A stretch of DNA of 18,390 nt from RGIG995 sp045603745 (GCA_045603745.1 JAZUMQ010000046.1:1-18390); one strand, 5' to 3'. Shown: positions 1-7,226, numbered from the stretch's first letter. Numbers and translations: made by a program. The notes: generated from the letters alone by a model not told the origin.

Positions 1-45
1 TATAGTAAACAAAAAAAACGGGAAAATGTCAAGAGTGATATATCA

Positions 46-74
46 ACATAAAACCTCCCCCCCAGGGGGGGGAG
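46..74 (-). terminator. Rho-independent terminator of the FN3 protein gene
   Basis: Downstream of the stop codon of the FN3 membrane protein, the minus strand forms a very GC-rich hairpin. On the plus strand C55-C62 pairs with G67-G74, with a short loop. It is followed on the minus strand by GTTTTAT, a short U tract. The arms are almost homopolymeric C and G runs, so the exact count is vulnerable to sequencing error. Confidence 0.65.
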
Positions 75-95
75 TTCTTTCATCAAAGAATCAAA

Positions 96-1481
96 TTATT
101 CTTCGTCTTTCTTTTCTTCTGCGGGAGCTTCTTCTACAGGAGCTTCTTCTACAGGAGTTTCTTCTGCAGGTGCAACATCTTCGACAGGAGCAGTTTCCTC
201 AGCAGGAGCTTCTGCGGGCTTCTTTTTCTTCTTGCCGAGAACCAAAACAAGAACTACTGCAACAACAACGACAACGGCAGCGGCAACGATAACAATCCAC
301 CAGGGGAATTCAGCGGAAGGTTTCTTACCGTTTCCAGGAACGTTATTAGTATTTGTAGTAGCAGGAGCATTGGTATCTCCCGTGGATGTATCAGAAGTCT
401 TATCAGACGTCTTTTCGCTTCCCTTCGGAGTTTTGAACCCTACGGGATCGCAAGGAGCAGATTCTTTTCCGTCAGCGGTCATAGATGTGACGGTCAATTC
501 ATACAACGTATCAAAATCCAAACCGGTAATGGTATAAGAAGTACCGGTGATGGGAGATTCGTTCATCTTTACAGCGGCGTCGTCCGAATCCTTCTTAACA
601 TAAACGTTATAGGAGACTGCATTCAGTGCGGAACTCCAAGTTACAGCAGTATCAGTAGTATCTTTCCCAACACGAGTGGGGGCAACATCCGCAGGAGGAG
701 TACCGTTGGGGTTACCGATGGGCAAGCTTGATTCGTGGTAAGTAACGATGGGCTGCACAGCCAACGTAGTGGCTTTACCATTACGTGAATTAGCGACCGT
801 GGAAATGCGGAGACGAACAAAATCCCCTGCTTCAACTTTAAAAGCTTCTTTTTTAATTCTGAAGGGGTCGCTCGCAGAGGAGTTACCGTTATCGAACCGA
901 ACGTCATCCCAGTTATTATTGACAGGGTAAACCATATCATCATTGATCCACAAAGTAGCATAGTTTCCGCTATCAACTTTGCCGGCATCTCCACCACCGT
1001 AAACACCAACTTCATAGGAAATCGTACCGTCCGCAGGAGCAATAAAGGTAATAACCGGACCGCTGGCTTTACCCGGGTGCAAAGTGGTACCCTTATTACG
1101 GATAGTACAATAGGTATAACCGCTATCAACATAGTCAGCTTCCGCAAAGGGTGTATAGAATGCAGAATAGTTAGTTATTGACCCGATCCGTCCAGATTTG
1201 AAATAGGCAGTCATAGGTTCAAAACTTTCGCTTTCGTCATCCCAATATTCGAAGGTCCAAACGTTATCGAAATAAAAACCTTCATCAGAATCGTGGGAAT
1301 ACAGTTCGGGATCTTGTTCAAGCCCTTCAATGTTTCCGTAAGAATTCATCATAGCAGTGGCAAAGCTATAAGAGGGTTCGACATAAGTCAACTCTTCTTC
1401 TGCAGAAGAATTGAACGCAAGACCGGTGATGCAACCGAGCATCAAAGCAAGCGACATAAGAAGTGAGAGAGTCTTTTTCAT
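96..1481 (-). CDS. Secreted membrane-anchored fibronectin type III protein
   Basis: 461 aa, starting at an ATG 8 nt after AAGGAG. Residues 1-27 are a signal peptide (MKKTLSLLMSLALMLG, cleavage likely after AFNSSA). Residues about 30-255 look like a beta-rich extracellular region that I cannot assign. Residues about 264-350 fit a fibronectin type III domain (VTWSSALNAVSYNVYV, TSYTITGLDFDTLYELTV). A Thr/Ser/Asn-rich linker (355-385) follows, then a transmembrane helix near 393-416 (WWIVIVAAAVVVVVAVVLVL) closed by GKKKKK. The last 40 residues are a repetitive Pro/Ala/Glu tail (repeats of APAEE and PVEE), predicted cytoplasmic from the positive-inside rule. It is monocistronic, with its own promoter and terminator. 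The function is unknown; it is probably displayed at the cell surface and may bind carbohydrate or protein. There is no sortase motif. Confidence 0.85.
   Translation of the reverse strand: MKKTLSLLMSLALMLGCITGLAFNSSAEEELTYVEPSYSFATAMMNSYGNIEGLEQDPELYSHDSDEGFYFDNVWTFEYWDDESESFEPMTAYFKSGRIGSITNYSAFYTPFAEADYVDSGYTYCTIRNKGTTLHPGKASGPVITFIAPADGTISYEVGVYGGGDAGKVDSGNYATLWINDDMVYPVNNNWDDVRFDNGNSSASDPFRIKKEAFKVEAGDFVRLRISTVANSRNGKATTLAVQPIVTYHESSLPIGNPNGTPPADVAPTRVGKDTTDTAVTWSSALNAVSYNVYVKKDSDDAAVKMNESPITGTSYTITGLDFDTLYELTVTSMTADGKESAPCDPVGFKTPKGSEKTSDKTSDTSTGDTNAPATTNTNNVPGNGKKPSAEFPWWIVIVAAAVVVVVAVVLVLVLGKKKKKPAEAPAEETAPVEDVAPAEETPVEEAPVEEAPAEEKKDEE
121..240 (-). repeat. Imperfect 12-18 nt tandem repeats encoding the Pro/Ala/Glu tail
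   Basis: The 3' end of the FN3 protein gene is an imperfect tandem array. On the plus strand the unit resembles AGGAGCTTCTTCTAC and is seen repeatedly between about 123 and 215. It encodes repeats of APAEE, PVEE and APVEE. Such arrays can change length by slippage or recombination, which would alter the tail length. Confidence 0.6.
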
Positions 1482-1518
1482 GAGTGTACTCCTTTTTCAT
1501 GAGATTTCGATTAACTAT

Positions 1519-1547
1519 ATTATATACCATTTTGCGCAAATTGTCAA
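1519..1547 (-). promoter_or_regulatory. Sigma-A promoter of the FN3 protein gene
   Basis: On the minus strand, TTGACA (1547-1542) and TATAAT (1524-1519) are both consensus and lie 17 nt apart. The -10 is about 40 nt upstream of the start codon at 1481. Confidence 0.8.
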
Positions 1548-1652
1548 GCATCTTTTTCAAAAAAAAAATCATAAAAAATTTGATTTTTCCTTGCAGTTAT
1601 GGTGTTTTTTCGCATTTTTAGTCAATGATTAGGCAACTATCACAAAAATAAG

Positions 1653-1925
1653 TTAATATTTTTGTACAAAAACAACAAACCAAACGCAAGCAAATAGAAA
1701 GATCATTTTGCATATTTTTTTACAATCGCCTGCATCGGTCAGATTTTCCATAACACCCTTTGAATTAGGAAAAACATAGGTATTCAACGCCTGTACGGCG
1801 TAGGTTTTTCCGGAAACGATCACTTCGTAGATTTGATTGATATGCCCGGTTTTGATGTAATGAAGGACTTCAACGGACCCGCGTATGCCAAAATGAAACA
1901 ACACTTTCAACATATAACGTTCCAT
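1653..1925 (-). pseudogene. 3'-truncated NahK-like phosphotransferase remnant
   Basis: 90 aa from the ATG at 1925, 13 nt after the dinB stop. An in-frame ATG at 1964 would overlap dinB and fits the family less well. Residues about 1-55 (KTGHINQIYEV, KTYAVQALNTYVFPN, VMENL) match the N-terminal lobe of the aminoglycoside phosphotransferase-like family that includes N-acetylhexosamine kinase NahK. Members usually read GHIN.TY.V, then a QRINT.VF core and MENI. Real members are about 350 aa. Here the match stops after MENL, and the last 35 residues end in an unrelated hydrophobic stretch (IFLFACVWFVVFV). The ATP loop, catalytic Asp and metal-binding residues that lie later in the family are absent, so it cannot be an active kinase. 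I infer a decayed gene left by a deletion. A small expressed membrane peptide is a less likely alternative. The family call rests on motif resemblance only. Confidence 0.6.
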
Positions 1926-1938
1926 AAAGTTCCCATTT

Positions 1939-3171
1939 TCATTCAATGCTATTTTTATTCTCAAACTCTTCTTCGTTCTTTAAGTGAGAAGAAATACCAA
2001 ACGTGATAATCTTTTTGCCGAAACGATTTCGCAAACGGTCCATGGCAAGCTCGACCTTTTCCTGCTTTTCATTTTGTTGTTCCTGTATGGAAGGTAGCAA
2101 TGAATATTGCAGCGGATAGCCGTCCGAATCGGTAAGATCGCTGACGGTGACGGTCAGGGAACGGATCGGAGATAACCCAATCTTCCAGTTGGATTCCAAG
2201 AGCTCCATGGCGGTGGTAGCGATCTCTTTTGCAAGATAAGTGGGACGATCCAATTTTTTCTGTCGTTGCAACGTCGTAAGCATGGGGTCTTTAACCGACA
2301 ATTGAACGGTACGTCCCTTCTTTCCCTCCTTACGCAGTCTTCCCGCTACAGAATCAGACAAAGAAAGAAGATGGGAATAAATTTCTTTTCGCTCCGTAAG
2401 ATCCTTTGGATAGGTCACTCCGTTCCCTATGGACTTCACAGGTTCTCGCTCGGTGCGAACGGGAGAATCGTCCAACCCTCGGGCGTAAAGAGACAAGGTC
2501 TTTCCTGCTTTTCCAAAACGACGGAATAAAAATTCCGGATCTGCGGCGGCAAGACTTCCGATGGTACGAAGCCCTAAATTCTCCAGTTCCACTCGCATTT
2601 TACGTCCCACTCCAAACAGATCTCCCACCGGAAGTTTCCAAACGATTTCCGGAACGTCTTCCGGGCGAATGACGGTAGTGGCATCGGGTTTTTTATAGTC
2701 ACTTCCCAATTTTGCAAAAATTTTGTTATAAGAAACACCTACGGAAATGGTAACGCCGATCTTTTCCCGAATTTCTCGCCGAAGCCTGTCGGCAATGGTT
2801 TTTCCGTCGCCGAATAGCCGTTGGCTTCCCGTCACGTCAAGCCAGGATTCGTCGATGCTGAAGGGTTCTACAAGATCGGTATAATTTCGGTAGATTGCGT
2901 TGATGCGAAGGCTTACTTCTTCGTATTTCTCATGGTGGGGAGGAATCAAAAGCAGATTCGGGCATTTTCGCTGCGCTTGCCAAATGGTCTCCGCTGTCTG
3001 AACCCCAAAAACTTTGGCTTTTTCATTCTTAGCAAGAATGATGCCATGGCGTTGAGCAGGATCTCCCGCCACCGCCATAGGAACGGTGCGATATTCCGGA
3101 TGGTCGATGGATTCCACCGACGCGAAAAAGTTATTACAATCACAATGAAGAATAACCCGATCCACGGTCAA
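1939..3171 (-). CDS. dinB: DNA polymerase IV (Y-family translesion polymerase)
   Basis: 410 aa, a normal length for DinB. It copies damaged DNA with low fidelity. The palm metal ligands are visible: D11 in ILHCDCNNFFASVE, and D107/E108 in PFSIDESWLDV. F16 occupies the steric-gate position. A helix-hairpin-helix-like segment (VGDLFGVGRKMRVELENLG) and a little-finger domain follow. QYSLL at 355-359 fits an internal beta-clamp binding motif, placed just before the last conserved helix. The start is a TTG (3171) that overlaps the TGA of the upstream gene as TTGA, which implies translational coupling. An AGTGAG sequence upstream can act as a weak ribosome binding site. No LexA-type operator was recognised; transcription probably comes from the promoter ahead of the upstream membrane protein gene. 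Confidence 0.95.
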   Translation of the reverse strand: MTVDRVILHCDCNNFFASVESIDHPEYRTVPMAVAGDPAQRHGIILAKNEKAKVFGVQTAETIWQAQRKCPNLLLIPPHHEKYEEVSLRINAIYRNYTDLVEPFSIDESWLDVTGSQRLFGDGKTIADRLRREIREKIGVTISVGVSYNKIFAKLGSDYKKPDATTVIRPEDVPEIVWKLPVGDLFGVGRKMRVELENLGLRTIGSLAAADPEFLFRRFGKAGKTLSLYARGLDDSPVRTEREPVKSIGNGVTYPKDLTERKEIYSHLLSLSDSVAGRLRKEGKKGRTVQLSVKDPMLTTLQRQKKLDRPTYLAKEIATTAMELLESNWKIGLSPIRSLTVTVSDLTDSDGYPLQYSLLPSIQEQQNEKQEKVELAMDRLRNRFGKKIITFGISSHLKNEEEFENKNSIE

Positions 3172-3719
3172 GTCTCACTTTCTGCCAACTCCTCTGGGGT
3201 AAAGCTTCCACTGAGAGCCTTTTCCAGATCGGTTTGCAACGAAAGATCATATTCCGAAAGAGAAGCGATTTTCCAACCCTTGTCGTAAACGACCCGAAGG
3301 ACGTTTTCGTTGGCATAGAAGAGGTCGTTATATCCTTGACGGAGAACGGAAAGTTTGACGGTGACGACAAATTCACCGTTTGATTTGCGAACTTTCAAGT
3401 CCGAATAATTTTCCAGATAGGTGTTGTCTTCGATTCGCAACGCCGACACCCGATCAATCCAGACTTGACGGCAATTTTCATTGCCTTCAATTGGAGTTCC
3501 GTCTTCCGGAGATGTGCAATAGATCCGATCAAACGCATCATCAAGACGTTGACATTTCACATCTTTTAAGAAATCGGAAACGACAAGACGAAGCCGGAAA
3601 CATTCAAAAGAAAAAGAGGTGTTGTCCCGGGGGATAAAAAAGATCACTGCGGCAACGATTAAGGCAAGTACAAAAAGTGTGCCGACAAAGATTAAAATCG
3701 GTTTTAAAGATCTTTTCAT
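3168..3719 (-). CDS. Membrane-anchored extracytoplasmic protein of unknown function
   Basis: 183 aa. I chose the ATG at 3719 because AAGGAG lies 5 nt upstream; the in-frame TTG five codons earlier has no better site. Residues about 7-30 are a single hydrophobic segment (PILIFVGTLFVLALIVAAVIFF) after MKRSLK, so this is a signal anchor with the rest outside the membrane. The soluble part mixes helix and strand. The pattern near the end (VWIDRVSAL, FVVTVKLSVLRQ, LRVVYDKGWKIASLS) resembles NTF2-like or DUF4878-type accessory domains, but this is a weak fold-level guess. It shares a promoter with dinB and overlaps it by 4 nt. A role in the polymerase pathway cannot be concluded from that. Confidence 0.8.
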   Translation of the reverse strand: MKRSLKPILIFVGTLFVLALIVAAVIFFIPRDNTSFSFECFRLRLVVSDFLKDVKCQRLDDAFDRIYCTSPEDGTPIEGNENCRQVWIDRVSALRIEDNTYLENYSDLKVRKSNGEFVVTVKLSVLRQGYNDLFYANENVLRVVYDKGWKIASLSEYDLSLQTDLEKALSGSFTPEELAESET

Positions 3720-3786
3720 AAAAACTCCTTGCAACAGAAATAGCGGAGAAAACGATTGCCTGTCAAATTGTTAGTATATTTTTATT

Positions 3787-3815
3787 AGTATACCATATTT
3801 CCGGTACATTTGCAA
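3787..3815 (-). promoter_or_regulatory. Extended -10 promoter of the membrane protein-dinB unit
   Basis: On the minus strand, TTGCAA (3815-3810) and TATACT (3792-3787) are 17 nt apart, with a TG one base before the -10 (TGGTATACT). The weak -35 is compensated by the extended -10. The distance to the ATG at 3719 is about 65 nt. Confidence 0.6.
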
Positions 3816-3879
3816 GAGGTTTGACGTTTTTTTAGAAAAAAGTCCAAATCTGCGGATTATGACATTTCTGCAACAACCG

Positions 3880-3908
3880 TTGACTTCCGGAGAAATGTGT
3901 GTTATAAT
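3880..3908 (+). promoter_or_regulatory. Sigma-A promoter of the leader RNA and CNNM/CorC gene
   Basis: TTGACT (3880-3885) and TATAAT (3903-3908) have a 17-nt spacer, giving a predicted start near 3915. It is the only promoter I see ahead of the downstream membrane protein gene. Confidence 0.8.
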
Positions 3909-3914
3909 TAGTGT

Positions 3915-4046
3915 AATTCCAACGAAAAGCGAAGTGAAATATTCCGTGGGCGACCACCCTCGAAGTAGTCGGCAAGACTCGGAAACAGAATATTGTACAT
4001 ATCACATAGGACGGTTTTAACAAGAAAGCGTCTTATGTGTTTTTTT
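3915..4046 (+). ncRNA. Structured leader or small RNA ending in a terminator
   Basis: About 130 nt between a sigma-A promoter and an intrinsic terminator, with no plausible coding sequence. A possible three-way junction is visible. P1 pairs AATATTC (3938-3944) with GAATATT (3988-3994). P2 is GTGG / CCAC (3946-3949 / 3954-3957) closed by a GCGA tetraloop. P3 is AGTC / GACT (3967-3970 / 3976-3979) with loop GGCAA. The terminator stem follows 8 nt after P1. Only 45 nt separate the T run from the next gene, with no promoter in between, so the layout is that of a riboswitch-type attenuator for a CNNM/CorC membrane protein. I could not match it to a riboswitch class I know. An independent small RNA, for example a short 6S-like RNA, remains possible. 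The > 300-nt gap 3720-4091 holds this element plus the two divergent promoters. Confidence 0.6.
4003..4046 (+). terminator. Intrinsic terminator upstream of the CNNM/CorC gene
   Basis: An 11-bp stem, CACATAGGACG (4003-4013) with CGTCTTATGTG (4029-4039), contains one G-U pair. It has a 15-nt loop and is followed by seven T (4040-4046). It stands between the promoter and the coding sequence. Confidence 0.85.
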
Positions 4047-4091
4047 GCTTTTTTCAAAAATGATCAATGAAAGATAGGAGTTTAACTCAAA

Positions 4092-5423
4092 ATGTCAGAC
4101 CCGTACCCTCAGATTGTGATAGCTATTTTTTTGCTTCTGCTCAACGCTCTTTTGGCAATTGGCGGTGAAGCGACAAAGACCCTGAACAAAGCCCTTTTGA
4201 ACCGGAAGGCGGAAGAAGGGGATCCCACGGCGCAAAAAATTGCCGCCGTATTGGAAAAGCCGGGATACCTGTTCCGTGCCGGGATTCGCACCGGTAGGGC
4301 ATTGTGTAAGTTGGGCGCAATGGCATTAATTCTTTTTGCCTTTGAAGAACCTTTGATCGTTGCTTTGGGCAATACCCCTTACGCCGGCCCCTTGGCGGCA
4401 CTGATTCTGATCTTAAGCGTGGGATTGGTTTTTGTTCTGTTTGGAGAATTGTTTCCCATTCGAGTAACGGAACAACGAGCCGATGCCATTATTTACCGAA
4501 TTTGGTATCTGTTGCGGTTCTTTACGTTTCTATATTATCCTATTGCATTCCCCATCAATTTGATCTCGACTCTTTTGATGAAAATGTTCGGTTTAAAGCA
4601 GGACGCGGACGAAGCTCTTTCCAAAGAAGAAATTCAGACGTTGGTGGAAGAAAGCAGTGACAGCGGACTTTTAGAAGAACATGAACGGGATATGTTGGAA
4701 GGAATCTTTGATTTCAATGAAAAAACTGCAGATCAAGTCATGACGCCCCGGACGGAAGTATTTCTGATTGACGGAAACGCACCTTTGTCGGAATATCTGG
4801 AAGATATGCTGAAAGAAAAATACTCCCGGATTCCGGTCTATCGGGAAAAGATCGACAATATCGTGGGAATCCTATATTTGAAAGACTTCCTGTGCGAAGC
4901 TTATCGGGTCGGATTTGAAAACGTTGACATCACCCGTTGTATGCATGACGTTTACTTTGTTCCCGAACGAAAACGGTTGGACGATCTTTATCACGAACTG
5001 CAAGAATCGAAAAACCACATGGCAATTCTCGTTGATGAATACGGCGGATTTTCCGGTGTTGTTACCATCGAAGACCTGATTGAAGAGGTCATGGGTGATA
5101 TTGACGACGAATACGATGAAGAAGAGGAAGAAATTCGCTCCGAAGATGACGGTACGTTTTTAGCGGAAGGATCGGCAACCATTGGGGAAATCAACGCACA
5201 TCTCGATCTGGAATTGGACGAAAATAACGAAGATTACGACACCGTCGGAGGATTGATCATCAAGCTTTTGGGATATATTCCCGAAGAAGACGAGGATCTG
5301 TATTTGGAATACGAAGGTTGCGCGTTCAAGGTAGAAAAGATCGCGGATCGCCGCATTGAAACCGTTCGGATTCAAAAACTGGAACAACCGGAAGAATCGG
5401 AAGAAGAAAACGAAAAAAAATGA
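4092..5423 (+). CDS. CNNM/CorC-family (hemolysin C-like) membrane protein
   Basis: 443 aa with the full DUF21 - CBS pair - CorC_HlyC architecture. Residues 1-190 are the DUF21 membrane domain, with hydrophobic segments near 7-24, 72-92, 98-118 and 135-165 and the family motif FGELFP. CBS1 spans about 215-270 (VMTPRTEVFLID, YSRIPVY, IVGILYLKDFL). CBS2 spans about 280-335 (HMAILVDEYGGFSGVVTIEDL). An Asp/Glu-rich linker (337-352) and the FAD-binding-like CorC_HlyC domain (356-428) complete it. Relatives are linked to Mg2+ or Co2+ efflux; the hemolysin label is historical. The start ATG follows TAGGAG by 11 nt. Transcription seems to require read-through of the terminator at 4003-4046. The GGEAT segment replaces the usual EAA..S of many homologues, so the exact ion specificity is uncertain. 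Confidence 0.92.
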   Translation: MSDPYPQIVIAIFLLLLNALLAIGGEATKTLNKALLNRKAEEGDPTAQKIAAVLEKPGYLFRAGIRTGRALCKLGAMALILFAFEEPLIVALGNTPYAGPLAALILILSVGLVFVLFGELFPIRVTEQRADAIIYRIWYLLRFFTFLYYPIAFPINLISTLLMKMFGLKQDADEALSKEEIQTLVEESSDSGLLEEHERDMLEGIFDFNEKTADQVMTPRTEVFLIDGNAPLSEYLEDMLKEKYSRIPVYREKIDNIVGILYLKDFLCEAYRVGFENVDITRCMHDVYFVPERKRLDDLYHELQESKNHMAILVDEYGGFSGVVTIEDLIEEVMGDIDDEYDEEEEEIRSEDDGTFLAEGSATIGEINAHLDLELDENNEDYDTVGGLIIKLLGYIPEEDEDLYLEYEGCAFKVEKIADRRIETVRIQKLEQPEESEEENEKK

Positions 5424-5430
5424 TGACAAA

Positions 5431-5460
5431 AAGTCCGCAAAACACTGCGGACTTTTCTTT
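5431..5460 (+). terminator. Terminator of the CNNM/CorC gene
   Basis: AAGTCCGCA (5431-5439) pairs with TGCGGACTT (5446-5454) around a 6-nt loop and runs into TTCTTT. It lies 8 nt after the stop codon. Confidence 0.85.
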
Positions 5461-5462
5461 TG

Positions 5463-5491
5463 CATAATAAGGACAACGGAGGCATAGATTG
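5463..5491 (+). promoter_or_regulatory. Candidate sigma-E-like promoter of the SipL-like gene
   Basis: GCATAAT (5462-5468) and CATAGATT (5483-5490) have the spacing and core bases (ATA ... CATA) of mother-cell sigma-E promoters. A predicted start near 5495-5500 would leave about a 35-nt leader. The motif is short, so chance matches are common. It is offered because SipL genes are known to be mother-cell expressed and no sigma-A promoter is visible here. Confidence 0.3.
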
Positions 5492-5531
5492 GAATATCAA
5501 CCGAAATTCCAATTAAAAATGAGGTGCCGCC

Positions 5532-7037
5532 ATGAATCCCGAAACAAACAATCTTCAACTTTTGTCCCTCGCCCCCGACCGGAACGGCGAAACCGGGGCG
5601 GAATGTGAAATCATCCTGCCCGATTATTGCCCAAACATTCTGCGGATCTTACAAACCACAGCCCACCCGACTTTAGATTCTGCCGTACGTACCGGAGATC
5701 GGCTGACGGTAGAAGGAAGCGTAGAATATAAAATTCTGTACCTTCCGGAAGACGGCTGCGGAATTAAATCCATATCTCAGCAAGCGCATTTTTCTTGTAC
5801 GTTAGATTTAAACTGCAATGCAGATGCGGATTACAGCGTAACTCTAATTCCGAAAAATTGTGTAGCAAGGGCATTGAATCCACAAAAAATCTATGCTCGC
5901 TGCTCCGTCATGATTCACGTAAAGATCAATCAAACCAAAGCAATCCCCATGCCGGTACTTCCCGGAGATTGCGAAACGAGATCTTGCAAAAAGAAAGCCG
6001 CAAAATTGCTTTGTTCCGCAAAGAAACCATTGCGAATCTCCGACGAATTTGAAATGGATCACGGAAAAGTCGCAACCGAAATAGTACAAACGAAAATCAC
6101 CTTTAAAGAGACGGAACAAAAACCCTTGACCGATAAATTGATTGTAAAAGCGGATATGATTTTCGACCTGCTTTGTGCCGCAGACGATCATTCTACTTTC
6201 CCGGTACGAAAGGTCTTCCCCATTTCTCAAATTTTGGATTTACCGGGGATTCACTCGGGTGCCATCTGCAAAACGGTATTTGAATTAATCTCGTCCAATT
6301 TGACGGTTAAAGACGAAACCACCGACGGTTCTCAGGTGATTTGCTACGATGTGGAAATCAACGTATCGGGCTCTGCCTATGAAGAAGGAGAGGTGGAATG
6401 GACAGAAGATGCATATTCCGTCAAAAAGACGGTGGAATGTACAAGAGAAACCGTAATGACGGAACGTTTCTGGCAGGTAGAAGAATCGGGAACGATCCGG
6501 GAAACGGCAGAAATCGGCACTTGTACCGGTATTTTGTGGGTGGAAGTAAAACCGGAACTGAGAGGAACCTATTACCGTCAGGAAGAAGATAAAATTCTTT
6601 GCGAAGGAGTCTGGGATTGTCGAATTCTGATGAATGATGCCGACGGTACCCCCTGTTCCGCGATGCGGGAACTTCCCTTTACGTTGGAATTTCCGGCAAA
6701 CGGGTGCAAAAATCCCGTCCGAAACGATACCTCTTTGATTCTAACCGACCTTTCTTGGTCTTTGGCAGATGCTTCCCACGTTGAAATCAAGGGATCCTAT
6801 CGGTGGAGTGGACTTATTTTTGGCAGAGAAACCGGAGAAGCGATTACCGGAATCGTAGAAAAATCCGATCGCCCCCGTTCGACCGATGCGGTAGTACTCT
6901 ATTACGCCTCAAAGGGAGAATCCGCGTGGAAAATCGCAAAAGAACACGCTTGCCCCTATGGAGAATTTATCCGGAGCAATCAATTGGAACAGGACGATCT
7001 GGACGAAGACAAGATGTTGGTCATCGTCTGTTGCTGA
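5532..7037 (+). CDS. sipL: SipL-like spore morphogenesis protein (DUF3794 + LysM)
   Basis: 501 aa, close to the roughly 520 aa of Clostridioides SipL. The first 100-130 residues (ECEIILPDYCPNILRIL, GDRLTVEGSVEYKILYL) are a clear DUF3794 module. Further DUF3794-like repeats occupy about 160-280 and 320-440 (QILDLPGI, WVEVKPELRGTYYRQE). The last 50 residues (VVLYYASKGESAWKIAKEH ... IRSNQL ... KMLVIV) form a LysM domain. In Clostridioides difficile SipL binds the coat morphogen SpoIVA through this LysM and is needed for coat localisation around the forespore. By homology this protein acts in the mother cell and marks the organism as a probable spore former. There is no signal peptide. The start follows GAGGTG by 5 nt. 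Other DUF3794 paralogues exist, so SipL identity is likely rather than proven. Confidence 0.8.
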   Translation: MNPETNNLQLLSLAPDRNGETGAECEIILPDYCPNILRILQTTAHPTLDSAVRTGDRLTVEGSVEYKILYLPEDGCGIKSISQQAHFSCTLDLNCNADADYSVTLIPKNCVARALNPQKIYARCSVMIHVKINQTKAIPMPVLPGDCETRSCKKKAAKLLCSAKKPLRISDEFEMDHGKVATEIVQTKITFKETEQKPLTDKLIVKADMIFDLLCAADDHSTFPVRKVFPISQILDLPGIHSGAICKTVFELISSNLTVKDETTDGSQVICYDVEINVSGSAYEEGEVEWTEDAYSVKKTVECTRETVMTERFWQVEESGTIRETAEIGTCTGILWVEVKPELRGTYYRQEEDKILCEGVWDCRILMNDADGTPCSAMRELPFTLEFPANGCKNPVRNDTSLILTDLSWSLADASHVEIKGSYRWSGLIFGRETGEAITGIVEKSDRPRSTDAVVLYYASKGESAWKIAKEHACPYGEFIRSNQLEQDDLDEDKMLVIVCC

Positions 7038-7048
7038 CGACAAATCTG

Positions 7049-7080
7049 CGGCTCTCCGCCTATGGAGAGCCGATTTTCTT
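7049..7080 (+). terminator. Terminator of the SipL-like gene
   Basis: CGGCTCTCC (7049-7057) pairs with GGAGAGCCG (7064-7072) around a 6-nt loop and is followed by ATTTTCTT. It separates the spore gene from the rpsO promoter. Confidence 0.85.
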
Positions 7081-7110
7081 GAAAATTCAGAAAAAATTCG
7101 GAATTATCCC

Positions 7111-7139
7111 TTTACAATCGGGTATTATTATGATATAAT
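7111..7139 (+). promoter_or_regulatory. Promoter of rpsO
   Basis: TTTACA (7111-7116) and TATAAT (7134-7139) are 17 nt apart, with an extended TG at 7131-7132 (TGATATAAT). The predicted start is near 7146, giving a leader of about 95 nt. Confidence 0.8.
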
Positions 7140-7145
7140 ATACGA

Positions 7146-7226
7146 GATGCCGAAAATCGGTTGACGGACAACTCCAACCGCGACTGATTTTTTGGTGAAT
7201 ATTTTAAATTGCCGCAACAAAGCGGC
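7146..7226 (+). promoter_or_regulatory. Structured rpsO leader, candidate S15 autoregulatory site
   Basis: The leader contains a stem with CGGTTG (7158-7163) paired to CAACCG (7175-7180), extendable by AAAATC/GATTTT across a bulge. It also has a second hairpin, GCCGC (7211-7215) with GCGGC (7222-7226), ending directly before the ribosome binding site. S15 represses its own translation through leader structures in several bacteria, including Geobacillus. This leader is compatible with that, but it was not matched to a known S15 leader class. Confidence 0.45.

Noticed and set aside
121..240. Regular repeats that could suggest a CRISPR array or VNTR element
   Set aside because: The repeats are imperfect, have no unique spacers of constant length and are explained by the coded Pro/Ala/Glu tail.
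641..1147. 168-codon minus-strand frame inside the FN3 protein gene
   Set aside because: It is an alternative frame of the same strand in a gene with clear signal peptide, FN3 domain and membrane helix. Composition is unlike a protein.
3915..4046. Possible 6S RNA
   Set aside because: The length (about 130 nt including the terminator) is short for 6S, and I cannot see the long rod with a central bubble closed by pairing of the two ends. The close downstream gene fits a leader better. It is kept only as an alternative.
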